Shown here piece by piece: positions 17,348-26,293 of a DNA stretch of 64,000 bases. The DNA lies in NCBI GenBank assembly GCA_002786915.1, contig PCUV01000009.1:1-64000 (forward strand), given 5' to 3'. Origin of the DNA: Comamonadaceae bacterium CG12_big_fil_rev_8_21_14_0_65_59_15 (GTDB taxonomy: Bacteria; Pseudomonadota; Gammaproteobacteria; Burkholderiales; Burkholderiaceae_C). The notes beneath the pieces are model-generated. The model made no database searches, had not been told where the DNA came from, and saw nothing but the letters and a program-made list of their open reading frames with translations. The translations under genes were made by a program, and so were the position numbers. The stretch's first letter is position 1, and each line of letters begins with the position of its first letter.

Positions 17348-17413
17348 GAAATCGCAGGGCAAGCCGCGGCACCACGAAGTGAACCCGATCTGCTCTCAAC
17401 CTATTGGATCAAC

Positions 17414-18193
17414 ATGACCGATACAACCACTTCCCCTCTGAAAGTCTGGCTGGAACGCGACGGTGCGCTGCTGCGTTTGCGCTTGAGTCGGCCCAAGGCC
17501 AACATCGTCGATGCGGCCATGATTGCAGCGCTGCAAACAGCCTTGGACAGCCACCGCGCTGATCACGGCCTGCGCGCTGTGTTGCTTGACAGCGAAGGGC
17601 CGCATTTCAGTTTTGGTGCCAGCGTGGAAGAGCACGTCGCTTCGCGTTGCGCGGCCATGCTGGCCGCCTTGCACGCCTTGATTGTCACGATGGTCGAGTC
17701 CCCGCTGCCGATTCTGACCGCCGTGCGCGGCCAATGTCTGGGTGGTGGGCTGGAAGTGGCGCTGGCTGGCGGCCCCATTTTTGCCGCCAACGACGCGCAA
17801 CTGGGGCAGCCCGAAATGAAGCTTGGCGTTTTCGCTCCGGCGGCGTCCTGCCTGCTGCCTTACCGCGTCAACCAGAGCGACGCTGAAGACCTGCTGTTCT
17901 CTGGGCGCACGGTGACCGCGACCGAAGCCCAGACGATGGGGCTGGTGCAGGTGGTAGCGGACGATCCCGCAAGCGCCGCGCTGGCTTATTTTGATTCCCA
18001 TCTGGCTGACAAGAGCGCAGCCGCGCTGGCCCTGGCGCTGGCAGCGGCGCGCGCACCGCTGCGCCGCGACGTGGAGCTGCGCCTGCGCGAGGTAGAGGCG
18101 CTGTACCTCGAACAATTGATGAAGACCCACGATGCCAATGAGGGTCTGGCGGCTTTTCTGGCGCGGCGCGCGCCGCAGTGGCAACACGCCTGA
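17414..18193 (+). CDS. dch: Cyclohexa-1,5-diene-1-carbonyl-CoA hydratase (Dch/BamR)
   Basis: A 259-residue enoyl-CoA hydratase-family protein with the opening LRLSRPKANIVDAAMIAALQ, characteristic of dienoyl-CoA hydratases. Active-site regions are SFGASVEEH and VRGQCLGGGLEVALAGG. It adds water to the 1,5-dienoyl-CoA made by benzoyl-CoA reductase, giving 6-hydroxycyclohex-1-ene-1-carbonyl-CoA for Had. It lies 66 bp after oah and 63 bp before bamB, all on the same strand. Confidence 0.9.
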   Translation: MTDTTTSPLKVWLERDGALLRLRLSRPKANIVDAAMIAALQTALDSHRADHGLRAVLLDSEGPHFSFGASVEEHVASRCAAMLAALHALIVTMVESPLPILTAVRGQCLGGGLEVALAGGPIFAANDAQLGQPEMKLGVFAPAASCLLPYRVNQSDAEDLLFSGRTVTATEAQTMGLVQVVADDPASAALAYFDSHLADKSAAALALALAAARAPLRRDVELRLREVEALYLEQLMKTHDANEGLAAFLARRAPQWQHA

Positions 18194-18256
18194 TGCCGGC
18201 GCGGCATCAAGCCCCCTAGTTATCGACAGCAACACCGTCTGAGAGAGGACCAAAAA

Positions 18257-20218
18257 ATGCGTTACGGAGAAATTGGGTTTAACCTGGAAGTGGATCTTTC
18301 ACACGGCAGCATCGACCGCGTCGCCACCGATCCCAACGACACCCGGCTGTTCATGGGTGGCCTGGGCACCAGTGCCAAGATCATGTGGGATCGGGTGTCG
18401 GCCGAAACTGATCCCTTTTCCCCCGACAACCTGCTGATTTTCAGCAGTGGCTTGCTCTGTGGCACGGCCGCGCCGGGCAGTAACCGCACCATCGTCTCGA
18501 CCATTTCGCCGCAAACCAAACTGATGGCTTATTCGATGATGGGCGGCTTTTTTGCGCCGGAGCTCAAGTACGCCGGTTACGACAAAATTATTTTCAGCGG
18601 CAAGTCCGAAGAATTGGTCTATCTGTGGGTTGACAACGACAAAGTTGAGCTGCGCGACGCGTCGCACCTCAAGGGCCTGGGTGCCACGGCAGCGTCCGAG
18701 GCAATCCGCAAGGAACTCGACGATCCAGATATCCAGGTGGCGGCCATCGGTCTGGCTGGCGAAAACCGCGTTTTTTTCGCCTCCATCGAGCAAGGCCGCT
18801 CCAGCGCCAGTCGTGGCGGTATTGGTGCGGTGATGGGCGACAAGGGTCTGAAGGCGGTCGCCGTGCGCGGCAGCAAGGACATCAACGTGGCTGATCCGGT
18901 CAAGTACATGGAACTATGCGACAGCGTCCTCAAGTACATCAAGTTTCGTGGTGATCATCCGATCCATGGCGTGCCGCCAATTTTGCAAGGGCTGGGGTCG
19001 CCGCAGGAAATGGCGATTGTTGATGAGCAATGGCACACCACCAATTTCACCTGGGGCAATTCGCGCACCCGGCGCAAGGATTTCTGGACTCCTGAAGTCG
19101 AGCAGAAGTGGAAGGAATCGCAAGAGAAGGTACGCACGCGTCTCATCAGTTGCCACAACTGTCCGATGAAGTGCGGCGCCACCATTAAAGTGCCAGACCA
19201 GCCGACCTACATGATGAAGTGCTATTCGAAGCTGACTTATACGATGGCAGCTTTCTCGGACCTGGACTTCGGTTTCAAGATTGCGCAAAAAGCCACCGAG
19301 TACGGCATCGATGGTTTCTCCGCGCCGCAGGCAATGGCGTTTGCGCTGGAGCTGCTCGAAGTCGGCATCCTGACCCAGGACGATGTACCCGGCATGCCTG
19401 AAGACAACGAGGGGCGTTTTTACTACCTGCTGGAAAAAATCGTGCGCCGCGAAGGCATTGGCGACTACCTAGCCGACGGTGTTTATTGGGCGGCGCGGCG
19501 CATCGGCAAGGGTGCCGAGAAGTTCGACCACAACACCATCAAGAAGCACGAGCAGCTGCCGCTCAAGCTGGGCATGCTCAATCCGGTTTATTTCCTGATG
19601 TATTCCACCGGTGAAAAAATCAACATCACGCAGATTGAAGGCCAGTTCCCGCAGGAGCCTTTCGCCACGCGCGAGTTGCGTGAGGAATTTGTCAAGGACT
19701 GGCTCCAGGTGCCCGACGAAAAATTCAAGAAATACTATGTCGATTGGGAGCCGCGCGGGGAAATGTCAAACCCCTATTACCCGACGGTCGAGGCCAGTTG
19801 CGAAATCGTTGACTGGATGGAAAAAATGCATTACATCGACGACGCGCTCGGAATGTGCGCGGGGCTTTCCTCCTTCCCGCTCAAGCCACCCTACCATATC
19901 CACAACTACCCCGAGTTCGTCACTGCCGCCACCGGCATCAAGATGACGAAGGACGATGTGTGGCGCTCCGCCACGCGCACCCGCACCCTGATGCGCGCGC
20001 TCAATGTGCGCCGTGGCCTGAACCGCAGCGACGACAAACCGCCCGAAGACCACTGGAAAAAGCGGTTTCCTGAGCTGGAAAAACAGTTGCTGGATGCGTA
20101 CTACAAGTTCAAGGGCTTCAACGAGCAAGGCATTCCGACCAAAGAATCGCTGCACGAACTGGAATTGGACTTCGTCGCCGAGGAATTCGAGCAGAAAGGA
20201 ATTTACAGCCATGGCTAA
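18257..20218 (+). CDS. bamB: Class II benzoyl-CoA reductase, tungsten active-site subunit (BamB)
   Basis: A 653-residue aldehyde:ferredoxin-oxidoreductase-family protein that holds the tungsten bis-pterin and reduces benzoyl-CoA to the 1,5-diene without ATP. The [4Fe-4S] ligands are C299, C302 and C306 (SCHNCPMKC) and probably C534. Counting from the start, His260 and Cys322 fall at the positions I recall for the catalytic His and tungsten-ligating Cys of Geobacter BamB, and Glu251 is also present. That positional identity argues for BamB rather than a general AOR. Length and start (ATG 18257, AGAGAGGA upstream) are normal. Confidence 0.92.
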   Translation: MRYGEIGFNLEVDLSHGSIDRVATDPNDTRLFMGGLGTSAKIMWDRVSAETDPFSPDNLLIFSSGLLCGTAAPGSNRTIVSTISPQTKLMAYSMMGGFFAPELKYAGYDKIIFSGKSEELVYLWVDNDKVELRDASHLKGLGATAASEAIRKELDDPDIQVAAIGLAGENRVFFASIEQGRSSASRGGIGAVMGDKGLKAVAVRGSKDINVADPVKYMELCDSVLKYIKFRGDHPIHGVPPILQGLGSPQEMAIVDEQWHTTNFTWGNSRTRRKDFWTPEVEQKWKESQEKVRTRLISCHNCPMKCGATIKVPDQPTYMMKCYSKLTYTMAAFSDLDFGFKIAQKATEYGIDGFSAPQAMAFALELLEVGILTQDDVPGMPEDNEGRFYYLLEKIVRREGIGDYLADGVYWAARRIGKGAEKFDHNTIKKHEQLPLKLGMLNPVYFLMYSTGEKINITQIEGQFPQEPFATRELREEFVKDWLQVPDEKFKKYYVDWEPRGEMSNPYYPTVEASCEIVDWMEKMHYIDDALGMCAGLSSFPLKPPYHIHNYPEFVTAATGIKMTKDDVWRSATRTRTLMRALNVRRGLNRSDDKPPEDHWKKRFPELEKQLLDAYYKFKGFNEQGIPTKESLHELELDFVAEEFEQKGIYSHG

Positions 20219-20750
20219 GGTCAAGAAAATCGTCAAGTCGATCACCATCGACGCCGACAAGTGCAACGGCTGCAAGGCTTGCGAGGTGATCTGCTCGGCC
20301 TGGCACGCCACGCCGCGCTACTCCAGCAACAACGCGGCTCGCTCGCGCATACGCATCGTACGTCTGCCGCTGCGTGACATCTATTTGCCAGTCTATGCCG
20401 GTGAGTACACCGAGGTCGAATGCACCGGCCGCAACAGCTACGTGATCGACGGCAAGGAATATAACGAGTGTGATTTCTGCCGCGCCTCGTGCCCCTCGCG
20501 CAATCTGTTCAAGGAGCCCGATTCGGGCCTGCCGCTCAAGTGCGACATGTGCGAGGAGACGCCGGCACTGGCGCAGCCCAAGTGCGTCGAGTGGTGCCAT
20601 GCGGAGGCGCTGATCTATTCGGAGCGTGAAGAAGAAGTCGAAGAGGATCAGCCCAAGCTCGCCGATGTTGAGCTTGGTGTCGGCGCGATGGTCGATAAAT
20701 TTGGTTTGCAACAGGTGCTCGATACCCTGGCCAGAAGGGCAAAGGCTTAA
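20211..20750 (+). CDS. bamC: Class II benzoyl-CoA reductase iron-sulfur subunit (BamC)
   Basis: A 179-residue HybA/DmsB-like ferredoxin with several cysteine groups: CNGCKACEVIC near residue 18, CDFCRASCPSRN near 88, and CDMCEE with CVEWCHAEAL. It would accept electrons from BamD/E and deliver them to the tungsten subunit, forming the BamBC catalytic unit. ATG 20211 overlaps the end of bamB by 8 bp, which fits obligate coupling of the two subunits; an upstream in-frame ATG at 20094 would lie inside bamB. Confidence 0.9.
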   Translation: MAKVKKIVKSITIDADKCNGCKACEVICSAWHATPRYSSNNAARSRIRIVRLPLRDIYLPVYAGEYTEVECTGRNSYVIDGKEYNECDFCRASCPSRNLFKEPDSGLPLKCDMCEETPALAQPKCVEWCHAEALIYSEREEEVEEDQPKLADVELGVGAMVDKFGLQQVLDTLARRAKA

Positions 20751-20753
20751 GTC

Positions 20754-21908
20754 ATGGAGACCGTAGCCCCGCAAAAAGAAATCATCGATGCCGTCAAGGC
20801 CGCTGGCGGCGATGCTTTCAAATCGTGTTACCAGTGTGGCATGTGCGACACCGTCTGCCCGTGGAACCGGGTGCATCGCTTCAGCATGCGCAAGCTGGTG
20901 CGCGAAGCCACTTTCGGCCTGACCGAGATCGACAGCGAGGACATCTGGCGCTGCACCACCTGCGGCAAATGCCCGCAGGTCTGCCCGCGCGATGTCCGGC
21001 AGATCGAGTCGGGCGTGGCGCTGCGGCGCATCGCCACTGAATACGACGTTTTTGCCGGTGCGGCCGCGCCGATTCCAGGCATTGCCGCCAATCTTCGTGC
21101 CGAGGGTAATCCGTTCGGCGAGGCACGCTCCAAACGCGCCGACTGGGCCAAAGGCCTGGGTGTCAAGCGTTTCGAGGAGGGCATGGAAGTCATGTACTCG
21201 CCCGGCTGTTACCTCAGCTACGATCCGCGCGGCAAAAAAATTGCCAAAGCCACGGTCGAGATATTACAGGCGGCGGGCGTGAACTTCGGCATCCTTGGAA
21301 CCGACGAGAGTTGCTGCGGCGAGAGCATCCGCAAGACTGGCGACGAGAAATTGTTCCGCACGCTGGCGCGCAGCAATATTGCGCAACTGGTCGGCAACGG
21401 TGTCAAGAAAATCCTGGTTTCTTCACCACACTGCTACCACAGCTTCAAGAACGAGTACCCCGAGTTCATGGTGCACTTTGAGGTGGTGCACATCACTGAA
21501 TTTATCCATCAGTTGATTACCGAGGGCAGGTTGAAGCTGACCAAGCCAGTGGCCAAGAACGTCACTTACCACGACCCCTGCTATCTGGGCCGTCACAACG
21601 GCATTTTTGAACAGCCGCGCCAGGCCTTGATGAGCGTTCCTGGCCTGAAGTTGACCGAGATGCCGGAAAACCGCAAGAACAGCTTCTGCTGCGGCGGTGG
21701 CGGTGGGCGCATCTGGATGGAAACGCCCAAGGGCGAGCGTTTTTCCGACCTGCGCCTGGAGCAGGCGGCGGCGACTGGCGCGCAGGTGCTGGTCACCGCC
21801 TGCCCGTACTGCATCACCAATTTTGAAGACAGCCGTCTGGGCCGCGCCGACGGGGGTGCCTCGATCGAGATCAAAGACATGACCGAAATCATCCGCGAAG
21901 CAATTTAG
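20754..21908 (+). CDS. bamD: Class II benzoyl-CoA reductase HdrD-like subunit (BamD)
   Basis: A 384-residue heterodisulfide-reductase-like protein. The N-terminal half has two [4Fe-4S] motifs (CYQCGMCDTVCPWN near residue 24; CTTCGKCPQVCPRD near 64). The C-terminal half has two cysteine-rich CCG modules (SPGCYL...ESCCGES and DPCYLGRH...SFCCGGGGG). Such proteins carry noncubane clusters and split electrons between branches. In the Bam complex BamD links the BamBC reductase unit to the flavin-containing BamE. It starts 3 bp after bamC. Confidence 0.9.
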   Translation: METVAPQKEIIDAVKAAGGDAFKSCYQCGMCDTVCPWNRVHRFSMRKLVREATFGLTEIDSEDIWRCTTCGKCPQVCPRDVRQIESGVALRRIATEYDVFAGAAAPIPGIAANLRAEGNPFGEARSKRADWAKGLGVKRFEEGMEVMYSPGCYLSYDPRGKKIAKATVEILQAAGVNFGILGTDESCCGESIRKTGDEKLFRTLARSNIAQLVGNGVKKILVSSPHCYHSFKNEYPEFMVHFEVVHITEFIHQLITEGRLKLTKPVAKNVTYHDPCYLGRHNGIFEQPRQALMSVPGLKLTEMPENRKNSFCCGGGGGRIWMETPKGERFSDLRLEQAAATGAQVLVTACPYCITNFEDSRLGRADGGASIEIKDMTEIIREAI

Positions 21909-21922
21909 GGGAGGACACCAAA

Positions 21923-24900
21923 GTGGAATTCGGACTCTTACAACAGCAGTGGAATACGCAGAACGCGCTGCGCTCAGCCGACAACAACATGGGTGACGTG
22001 ATGGTCATCGGCGGGGGCATCAGCGGCATCCAGTCGGCACTGGACCTCTCCTCCGATGGCTATAAAGTCTATCTGGTGGAGAAGTCTCCGACCGTTGGCG
22101 GCAAAATGTCGCAGCTCGACAAGACTTTCCCGACCAATGACTGCTCGATGTGCATCGAGTCGCCCAAGTTCATTGAAACCGACCGGGCCCCCAACATCCA
22201 GTTGCTGACCTATACCGATGTGGACAGCGTTGAAGGCCAGCCCGGCGACTTTACCGTCACGGTGCTAAAAAAGCCGCGTTACGTCAACGCCGACAAGTGC
22301 ACCGGCTGCACCACGTGCGTAGCGCGCTGCCCGGTGAAGATTCCCGATCCGTTCAACCAGGAAATGTCGCTGGCCAAGGCGGTGCACATTTACTTTGCAC
22401 AGGCCGTGCCGCTGGTGACCTACATTGACGACAGTTGCCTGTTCCTCAAAGACAAAACCTGCGGCATTTGCCAGGCGGTCTGCGAAAACGATGCCATCGA
22501 CTTCGGCCAGAAAGCCGAGAAAGTCAAAATCAAGGTGGGTGCCATCATCCTGTCGCCTGGTTATGAAACCTTCAACCCGCTGCCGCGCAACGATTACGGC
22601 TACGGCGTGTTCAAGAACGTCGTCACCAGCATGGATTTTGAGCGCCTGCTGTGTTCTACCGGGCCGGACGAAGGACAGATCCTGCGCCCCTCGGATCACA
22701 AGCATCCGAACAAGATCGCCTGGATTCACTGCGTTGGTTCACGCCAGGTCAATCCAGCCGGAGGCAACAGCTATTGCTCGGCGGTGTGCTGCTCCTATAC
22801 CCAAAAACAGGTGATCCTGGCCAAAGACCATTTGCCCGACCTGCACGCCAAAATTTTTCACAACGATATCCGCTCCTATGGCAAGGACTTCGAGCGCTTT
22901 TACCAGCGTGCGCAAAAATTGCCCGACGTGCATTTCGTGCGCAGCTACGTTTCGGTCGGCAGCGAAGACCCTGTCACTGGGGATGTCTCGATTCGCTACA
23001 CCACGCCCGACGGTGTAGTCGAGGAGTTTTTTGAGCTGGTGGTGCTTTCGGTGGGACTGGTGCCGCCCAAGGACGCGCAGCGCTTTTCCAAGGTCTTCGG
23101 CGTTGAACTCAACCCGCACGGATTCTGCAAGGTTGAGCCGTTCAATCCGCTGCAAACCAGCCGCCCAGGTATCTTCACCAGTGGCGCTTTTCAGGGGCCG
23201 ATGGATATTCCGGAATCGGTGATGGGGGCCAGCGGTGCCGGTGCCCAGGCCGCCAACCTGCTCAAGTCGCGCCGTGGCCAGCTCTCGACCGACCGGGTGT
23301 ATCCGCCCGAAAAAGATGTCTCGCAGGATGAGGCCAAGATCGGTGTCTTCGTCTGCCGCTGCGGTGCCAACATCGGCAGCGTCGTCGATGTGCCAGGTGT
23401 TGCCGAATACGCCAAGAGTCTGCCGGGCGTGGTGCACGTTGAAGATTCCATGTTTGCCTGTGCCACCAATACCGCGCAAGCGATTTCCGACACCATCCGC
23501 GACAAGGGTTTGAACCGGGTGGTGATCGCCGCTTGCACGCCGCGCACACTTGAACCGCTGTTTCGCGACACCCTGCGCGAAGCGGGTATGAACCAGTACT
23601 ACATCGACATGGCCAACATCCGCGAGCATTGCTCCTGGGTGCACTCCAAGGAGAAAGAAGCCGCAACAGCCAAGTCCAAGGACCTGGTTCGGATGTCGGT
23701 GGCACGCGTGGGCAAGCTCGAACCGCTGGACGAGTTCTCGCTCCCGGTGGATAAGAACGCACTGGTGATTGGCGGTGGAGTGGCTGGCATGACCAGCGCG
23801 CATACGCTGGCAGAACAGGGCTACGAAACTTACCTGATCGAACAAGCTTCCGATCTGGGTGGCGTGGCCAGTCGGCTGTACTACACGCTTGAGGGCATGG
23901 ACGTGCAAAGCTTCCTCAAGGAGCTCAAGAAAAAAGTTTATCGGCACCCGAAAATCCACACCCTGCTGGATGCCAGCATCACCCATGTGGACGGGTACGT
24001 CGGCAACTTCACCACCACGGTCAAGTCCAAGGGACGCACACGGACCATCAAGCACGGTGCGGCCATCATCGCCACCGGTGCCGCCGAGTACCGACCGACT
24101 GAGTATCTGTACGGCCAGAGCGAGCAGGTGATGACACTGCTGGAAATGGAAGGCAAGCTCGCTGCGCAAGAAGAAAAACTGCTGGCAGCGCAAAACGTGG
24201 TGATGATCCAGTGCGTCGGCTGCCGCAACGCCGACCGCAACTACTGCGCCCGCGTCTGCTGTAGCGGCACCATGAAGAACGCGTTGAAAATGAAGGAGCT
24301 TAAGCCGGAAGTTGAAATTTACGTGTTGTTCCGCGACATCCGCACCTACGGCTTCCGTGAGGACTACTACCTCAAGGCAGCGCGGCAGAATGTCAAGTTC
24401 ATCCGCTACGAGAGCGACGACCAGCCGCAGTTGCAAAGCCTAGAGCAAGGCGGGCGCAGCGTCATCCGCGTCACGGCGCTGGATCCGATTCTGGGCAAGA
24501 AGCTCGAGCTCGATGCCGATGCCATCATTCTGGCTGCGGCGGTGATTCCGGCTGCGGGCAGCGCCGAGCTGGCGCGCATGTTCAAAGTGCCGCTGGGACC
24601 GGACGGCTTTTTCCAGGAGGCCCATCTCAAACTGCGGCCGGTTGACTTTGCGGCAGAAGGTGTCTATCTGTGCGGCACGGCGCAGTATCCCAAACATTTG
24701 TCGGAAACCATCACCCAGGCCTACGGCGCAGCGGGTCGGGCGTTGACGCTGTTGTCTCACGATTCGGTCACGGCTTCTGGCGCGGTGTGCTCGGTGACTC
24801 CGCGGGACTGCGTCTCCTGTGGCGCCTGCATCTCGGTTTGCACCTATGGCGCGATTTCATTCGAAGACACGCCCGGTGGCAAAAAAGCCGTTGTCAATTC

Positions 24901-25021
24901 AGTGCTGTGCAAGGGCGACGGATTGTGCGTGGCCAAGTGCCCGACGGCGGCGATCAGCCTGTCGCACTTTACCGACGACGAAGTGTTCACCCAGATTGAT
25001 GCCGCGCTGGCGGAAATTTGA
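21923..25021 (+). CDS. bamE: Class II benzoyl-CoA reductase, tandem HdrA-like flavoprotein (BamE)
   Basis: A 1032-residue protein with two HdrA-like FAD modules: GGGISGIQSALDLSSDGYKV near residue 32 and GGGVAGMTSAHTLAEQGYET near 622. Ferredoxin-type motifs are CTGCTTCVARCP near residue 130 and CVSCGACISVC near 960. HdrA is the site of flavin-based electron bifurcation in methanogens, and BamE is thought to play that role here, coupling endergonic benzoyl-CoA reduction to an exergonic branch. GTG 21923 is used as the start because GGGGAGG lies just upstream; the first ATG would lose N-terminal residues. Confidence 0.9.
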   Translation: MEFGLLQQQWNTQNALRSADNNMGDVMVIGGGISGIQSALDLSSDGYKVYLVEKSPTVGGKMSQLDKTFPTNDCSMCIESPKFIETDRAPNIQLLTYTDVDSVEGQPGDFTVTVLKKPRYVNADKCTGCTTCVARCPVKIPDPFNQEMSLAKAVHIYFAQAVPLVTYIDDSCLFLKDKTCGICQAVCENDAIDFGQKAEKVKIKVGAIILSPGYETFNPLPRNDYGYGVFKNVVTSMDFERLLCSTGPDEGQILRPSDHKHPNKIAWIHCVGSRQVNPAGGNSYCSAVCCSYTQKQVILAKDHLPDLHAKIFHNDIRSYGKDFERFYQRAQKLPDVHFVRSYVSVGSEDPVTGDVSIRYTTPDGVVEEFFELVVLSVGLVPPKDAQRFSKVFGVELNPHGFCKVEPFNPLQTSRPGIFTSGAFQGPMDIPESVMGASGAGAQAANLLKSRRGQLSTDRVYPPEKDVSQDEAKIGVFVCRCGANIGSVVDVPGVAEYAKSLPGVVHVEDSMFACATNTAQAISDTIRDKGLNRVVIAACTPRTLEPLFRDTLREAGMNQYYIDMANIREHCSWVHSKEKEAATAKSKDLVRMSVARVGKLEPLDEFSLPVDKNALVIGGGVAGMTSAHTLAEQGYETYLIEQASDLGGVASRLYYTLEGMDVQSFLKELKKKVYRHPKIHTLLDASITHVDGYVGNFTTTVKSKGRTRTIKHGAAIIATGAAEYRPTEYLYGQSEQVMTLLEMEGKLAAQEEKLLAAQNVVMIQCVGCRNADRNYCARVCCSGTMKNALKMKELKPEVEIYVLFRDIRTYGFREDYYLKAARQNVKFIRYESDDQPQLQSLEQGGRSVIRVTALDPILGKKLELDADAIILAAAVIPAAGSAELARMFKVPLGPDGFFQEAHLKLRPVDFAAEGVYLCGTAQYPKHLSETITQAYGAAGRALTLLSHDSVTASGAVCSVTPRDCVSCGACISVCTYGAISFEDTPGGKKAVVNSVLCKGDGLCVAKCPTAAISLSHFTDDEVFTQIDAALAEI

Positions 25022-25036
25022 CAAGGTACCCAAGTC

Positions 25037-25807
25037 ATGGCTTCTCCTTCCGAATTCAAACCGACCATCGTCGGGTTCCTGTGTAACTGGTGCTGCTATG
25101 GTGGTGCCGATCTGGCCGGTGTCTCGCGCTTTCAGTATCCACCCTATCTGCGCGTGATTCGTCTGATGTGCTCGGGCCGGGTGGACCTGGAATTTATTTT
25201 TCGCGCCTTTGCCAAAAAAGCCGATGCCGTATTTATCGGTGGCTGCCATCTGGGCGACTGCCACTACAACCCCGAGGGCAACTACGACGCACTAGGAAAC
25301 AGTTTCGTCGCCAAGCGCATCCTGGACCACATTGGCATCAATCCTGACCGGTTGCGGCTGGAGTGGGTCTCGGCCGGCGAAGGCATACGCTTTGCCGAAA
25401 TCATGAACGATTTCGGCGCCAAGATCAAAGCCTTGGGGCCGTTCGGCTCAAGCGAGGGTCGGCCCGTTGAAGACTTGCTGGCCGGTCTGGATGCGGCAGC
25501 GCAACTGGTGCCTTACTTCAAGCTGGTCGAGCGCGAGCGCTTTCGGGTGAGCAATCGTAGCGAAGCCGGTTACAAGGAATTTTTTGCCCGGCCCGATTAC
25601 GAACCGCTGTTCCGGGAGCTGGTGCTCGACAAGCTGACCATGAGTCGCATGATGGGCGTGCTGCGCGCTGGCGTGACAAGCGTTGAAAACATGGCCAGAA
25701 AACTCGGCATCGATGAGCAGGAAGTGGCACGTCACCTGCACCTGCTGTCGCAACAAGGCATGGTCCGCATCGACGCTGACCAAGTGCAAGTCGCGCTGGC
25801 CGCCTGA
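25037..25807 (+). CDS. bamF: Class II benzoyl-CoA reductase MvhD-like subunit with C-terminal extension (BamF), Cys form
   Basis: A 256-residue protein. The MvhD-like N-terminal half (FLCNWCCYGGADLAG, GGCHLGDCHY) binds a [2Fe-2S] cluster and passes electrons to the HdrA-like BamE. Geobacter-type BamF is reported to contain selenocysteine in the CNWC region; here the codons are TGC-TGC, so this is a cysteine form. The C-terminal ~100 residues resemble a winged helix (SVENMARKLGIDEQEVARHL). It lies 15 bp after bamE. Confidence 0.85.
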   Translation: MASPSEFKPTIVGFLCNWCCYGGADLAGVSRFQYPPYLRVIRLMCSGRVDLEFIFRAFAKKADAVFIGGCHLGDCHYNPEGNYDALGNSFVAKRILDHIGINPDRLRLEWVSAGEGIRFAEIMNDFGAKIKALGPFGSSEGRPVEDLLAGLDAAAQLVPYFKLVERERFRVSNRSEAGYKEFFARPDYEPLFRELVLDKLTMSRMMGVLRAGVTSVENMARKLGIDEQEVARHLHLLSQQGMVRIDADQVQVALAA

Positions 25808-25832
25808 ACCCAAACCGAGGTTGAACCAAATC

Positions 25833-26285
25833 ATGAGCGAAGAAAAAGTCAGCGCCATCATTGAAAAATACCGCGGCCAGCCAAGCTCGCTGATCCATGC
25901 ACTGGTGGAAATCCAGCACGTCAACCACTGGCTGCCGCGCGAAGTGATGCACCAGGTGTCCGACGCGCTGCAAGTGCCGTTCGGCCAGGTGATGCAGATT
26001 GCCAGCTTTTACAAGACTTTCAGCCTGACCCCCAAGGGCCGCCACGAAGTGCATGTGTGCACCGGCATGACTTGCCACCTGCGCGGTGCGGCCAAGTTGC
26101 AGGCCAAGGTTGAGGAGCTCACCGGTCTGGCCGACGGGCAGACCGACGCCGACGCCAAATTCACTTTTGCCACCGGCGCCTGCCTGGGCAGTTGCAGCAT
26201 TGCCCCCGAGCTGATCGTTGACGGCAAGCACTATGGACGCATGACGCCGGAAAAAGTCGAAGATATCCTGAAACAATACGAGTAG
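25833..26285 (+). CDS. bamG: Class II benzoyl-CoA reductase NuoE-like subunit (BamG)
   Basis: A 150-residue NuoE/24-kDa-type thioredoxin-fold [2Fe-2S] protein. Ligands are in VHVCTGMTCHLRGA (near residue 72) and TGACLGSCSIAPEL (near 115), the C-x4-C...C-x3-C pattern. It pairs with BamH to exchange electrons with NAD(H) or ferredoxin. ATG 25833 (MSEEKV) gives normal NuoE length; an upstream in-frame ATG at 25683 is inside bamF. Confidence 0.88.
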   Translation: MSEEKVSAIIEKYRGQPSSLIHALVEIQHVNHWLPREVMHQVSDALQVPFGQVMQIASFYKTFSLTPKGRHEVHVCTGMTCHLRGAAKLQAKVEELTGLADGQTDADAKFTFATGACLGSCSIAPELIVDGKHYGRMTPEKVEDILKQYE

Positions 26286-26293
26286 GTCATCAC

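Noticed and set aside
18257-20218. General aldehyde:ferredoxin oxidoreductase rather than BamB
   Set aside because: Gene order with bamC-I and oah, plus His260 and Cys322 in BamB numbering, favour benzoyl-CoA reductase.
22739-24436. 565-codon open frame on the minus strand inside bamE
   Set aside because: It is antisense to a protein with clear FAD and iron-sulfur motifs; high GC produces long open shadow frames, and its residues show no recognisable family.
25037-25807. Selenocysteine codon in bamF
   Set aside because: No in-frame TGA exists; the motif is encoded by two TGC codons.
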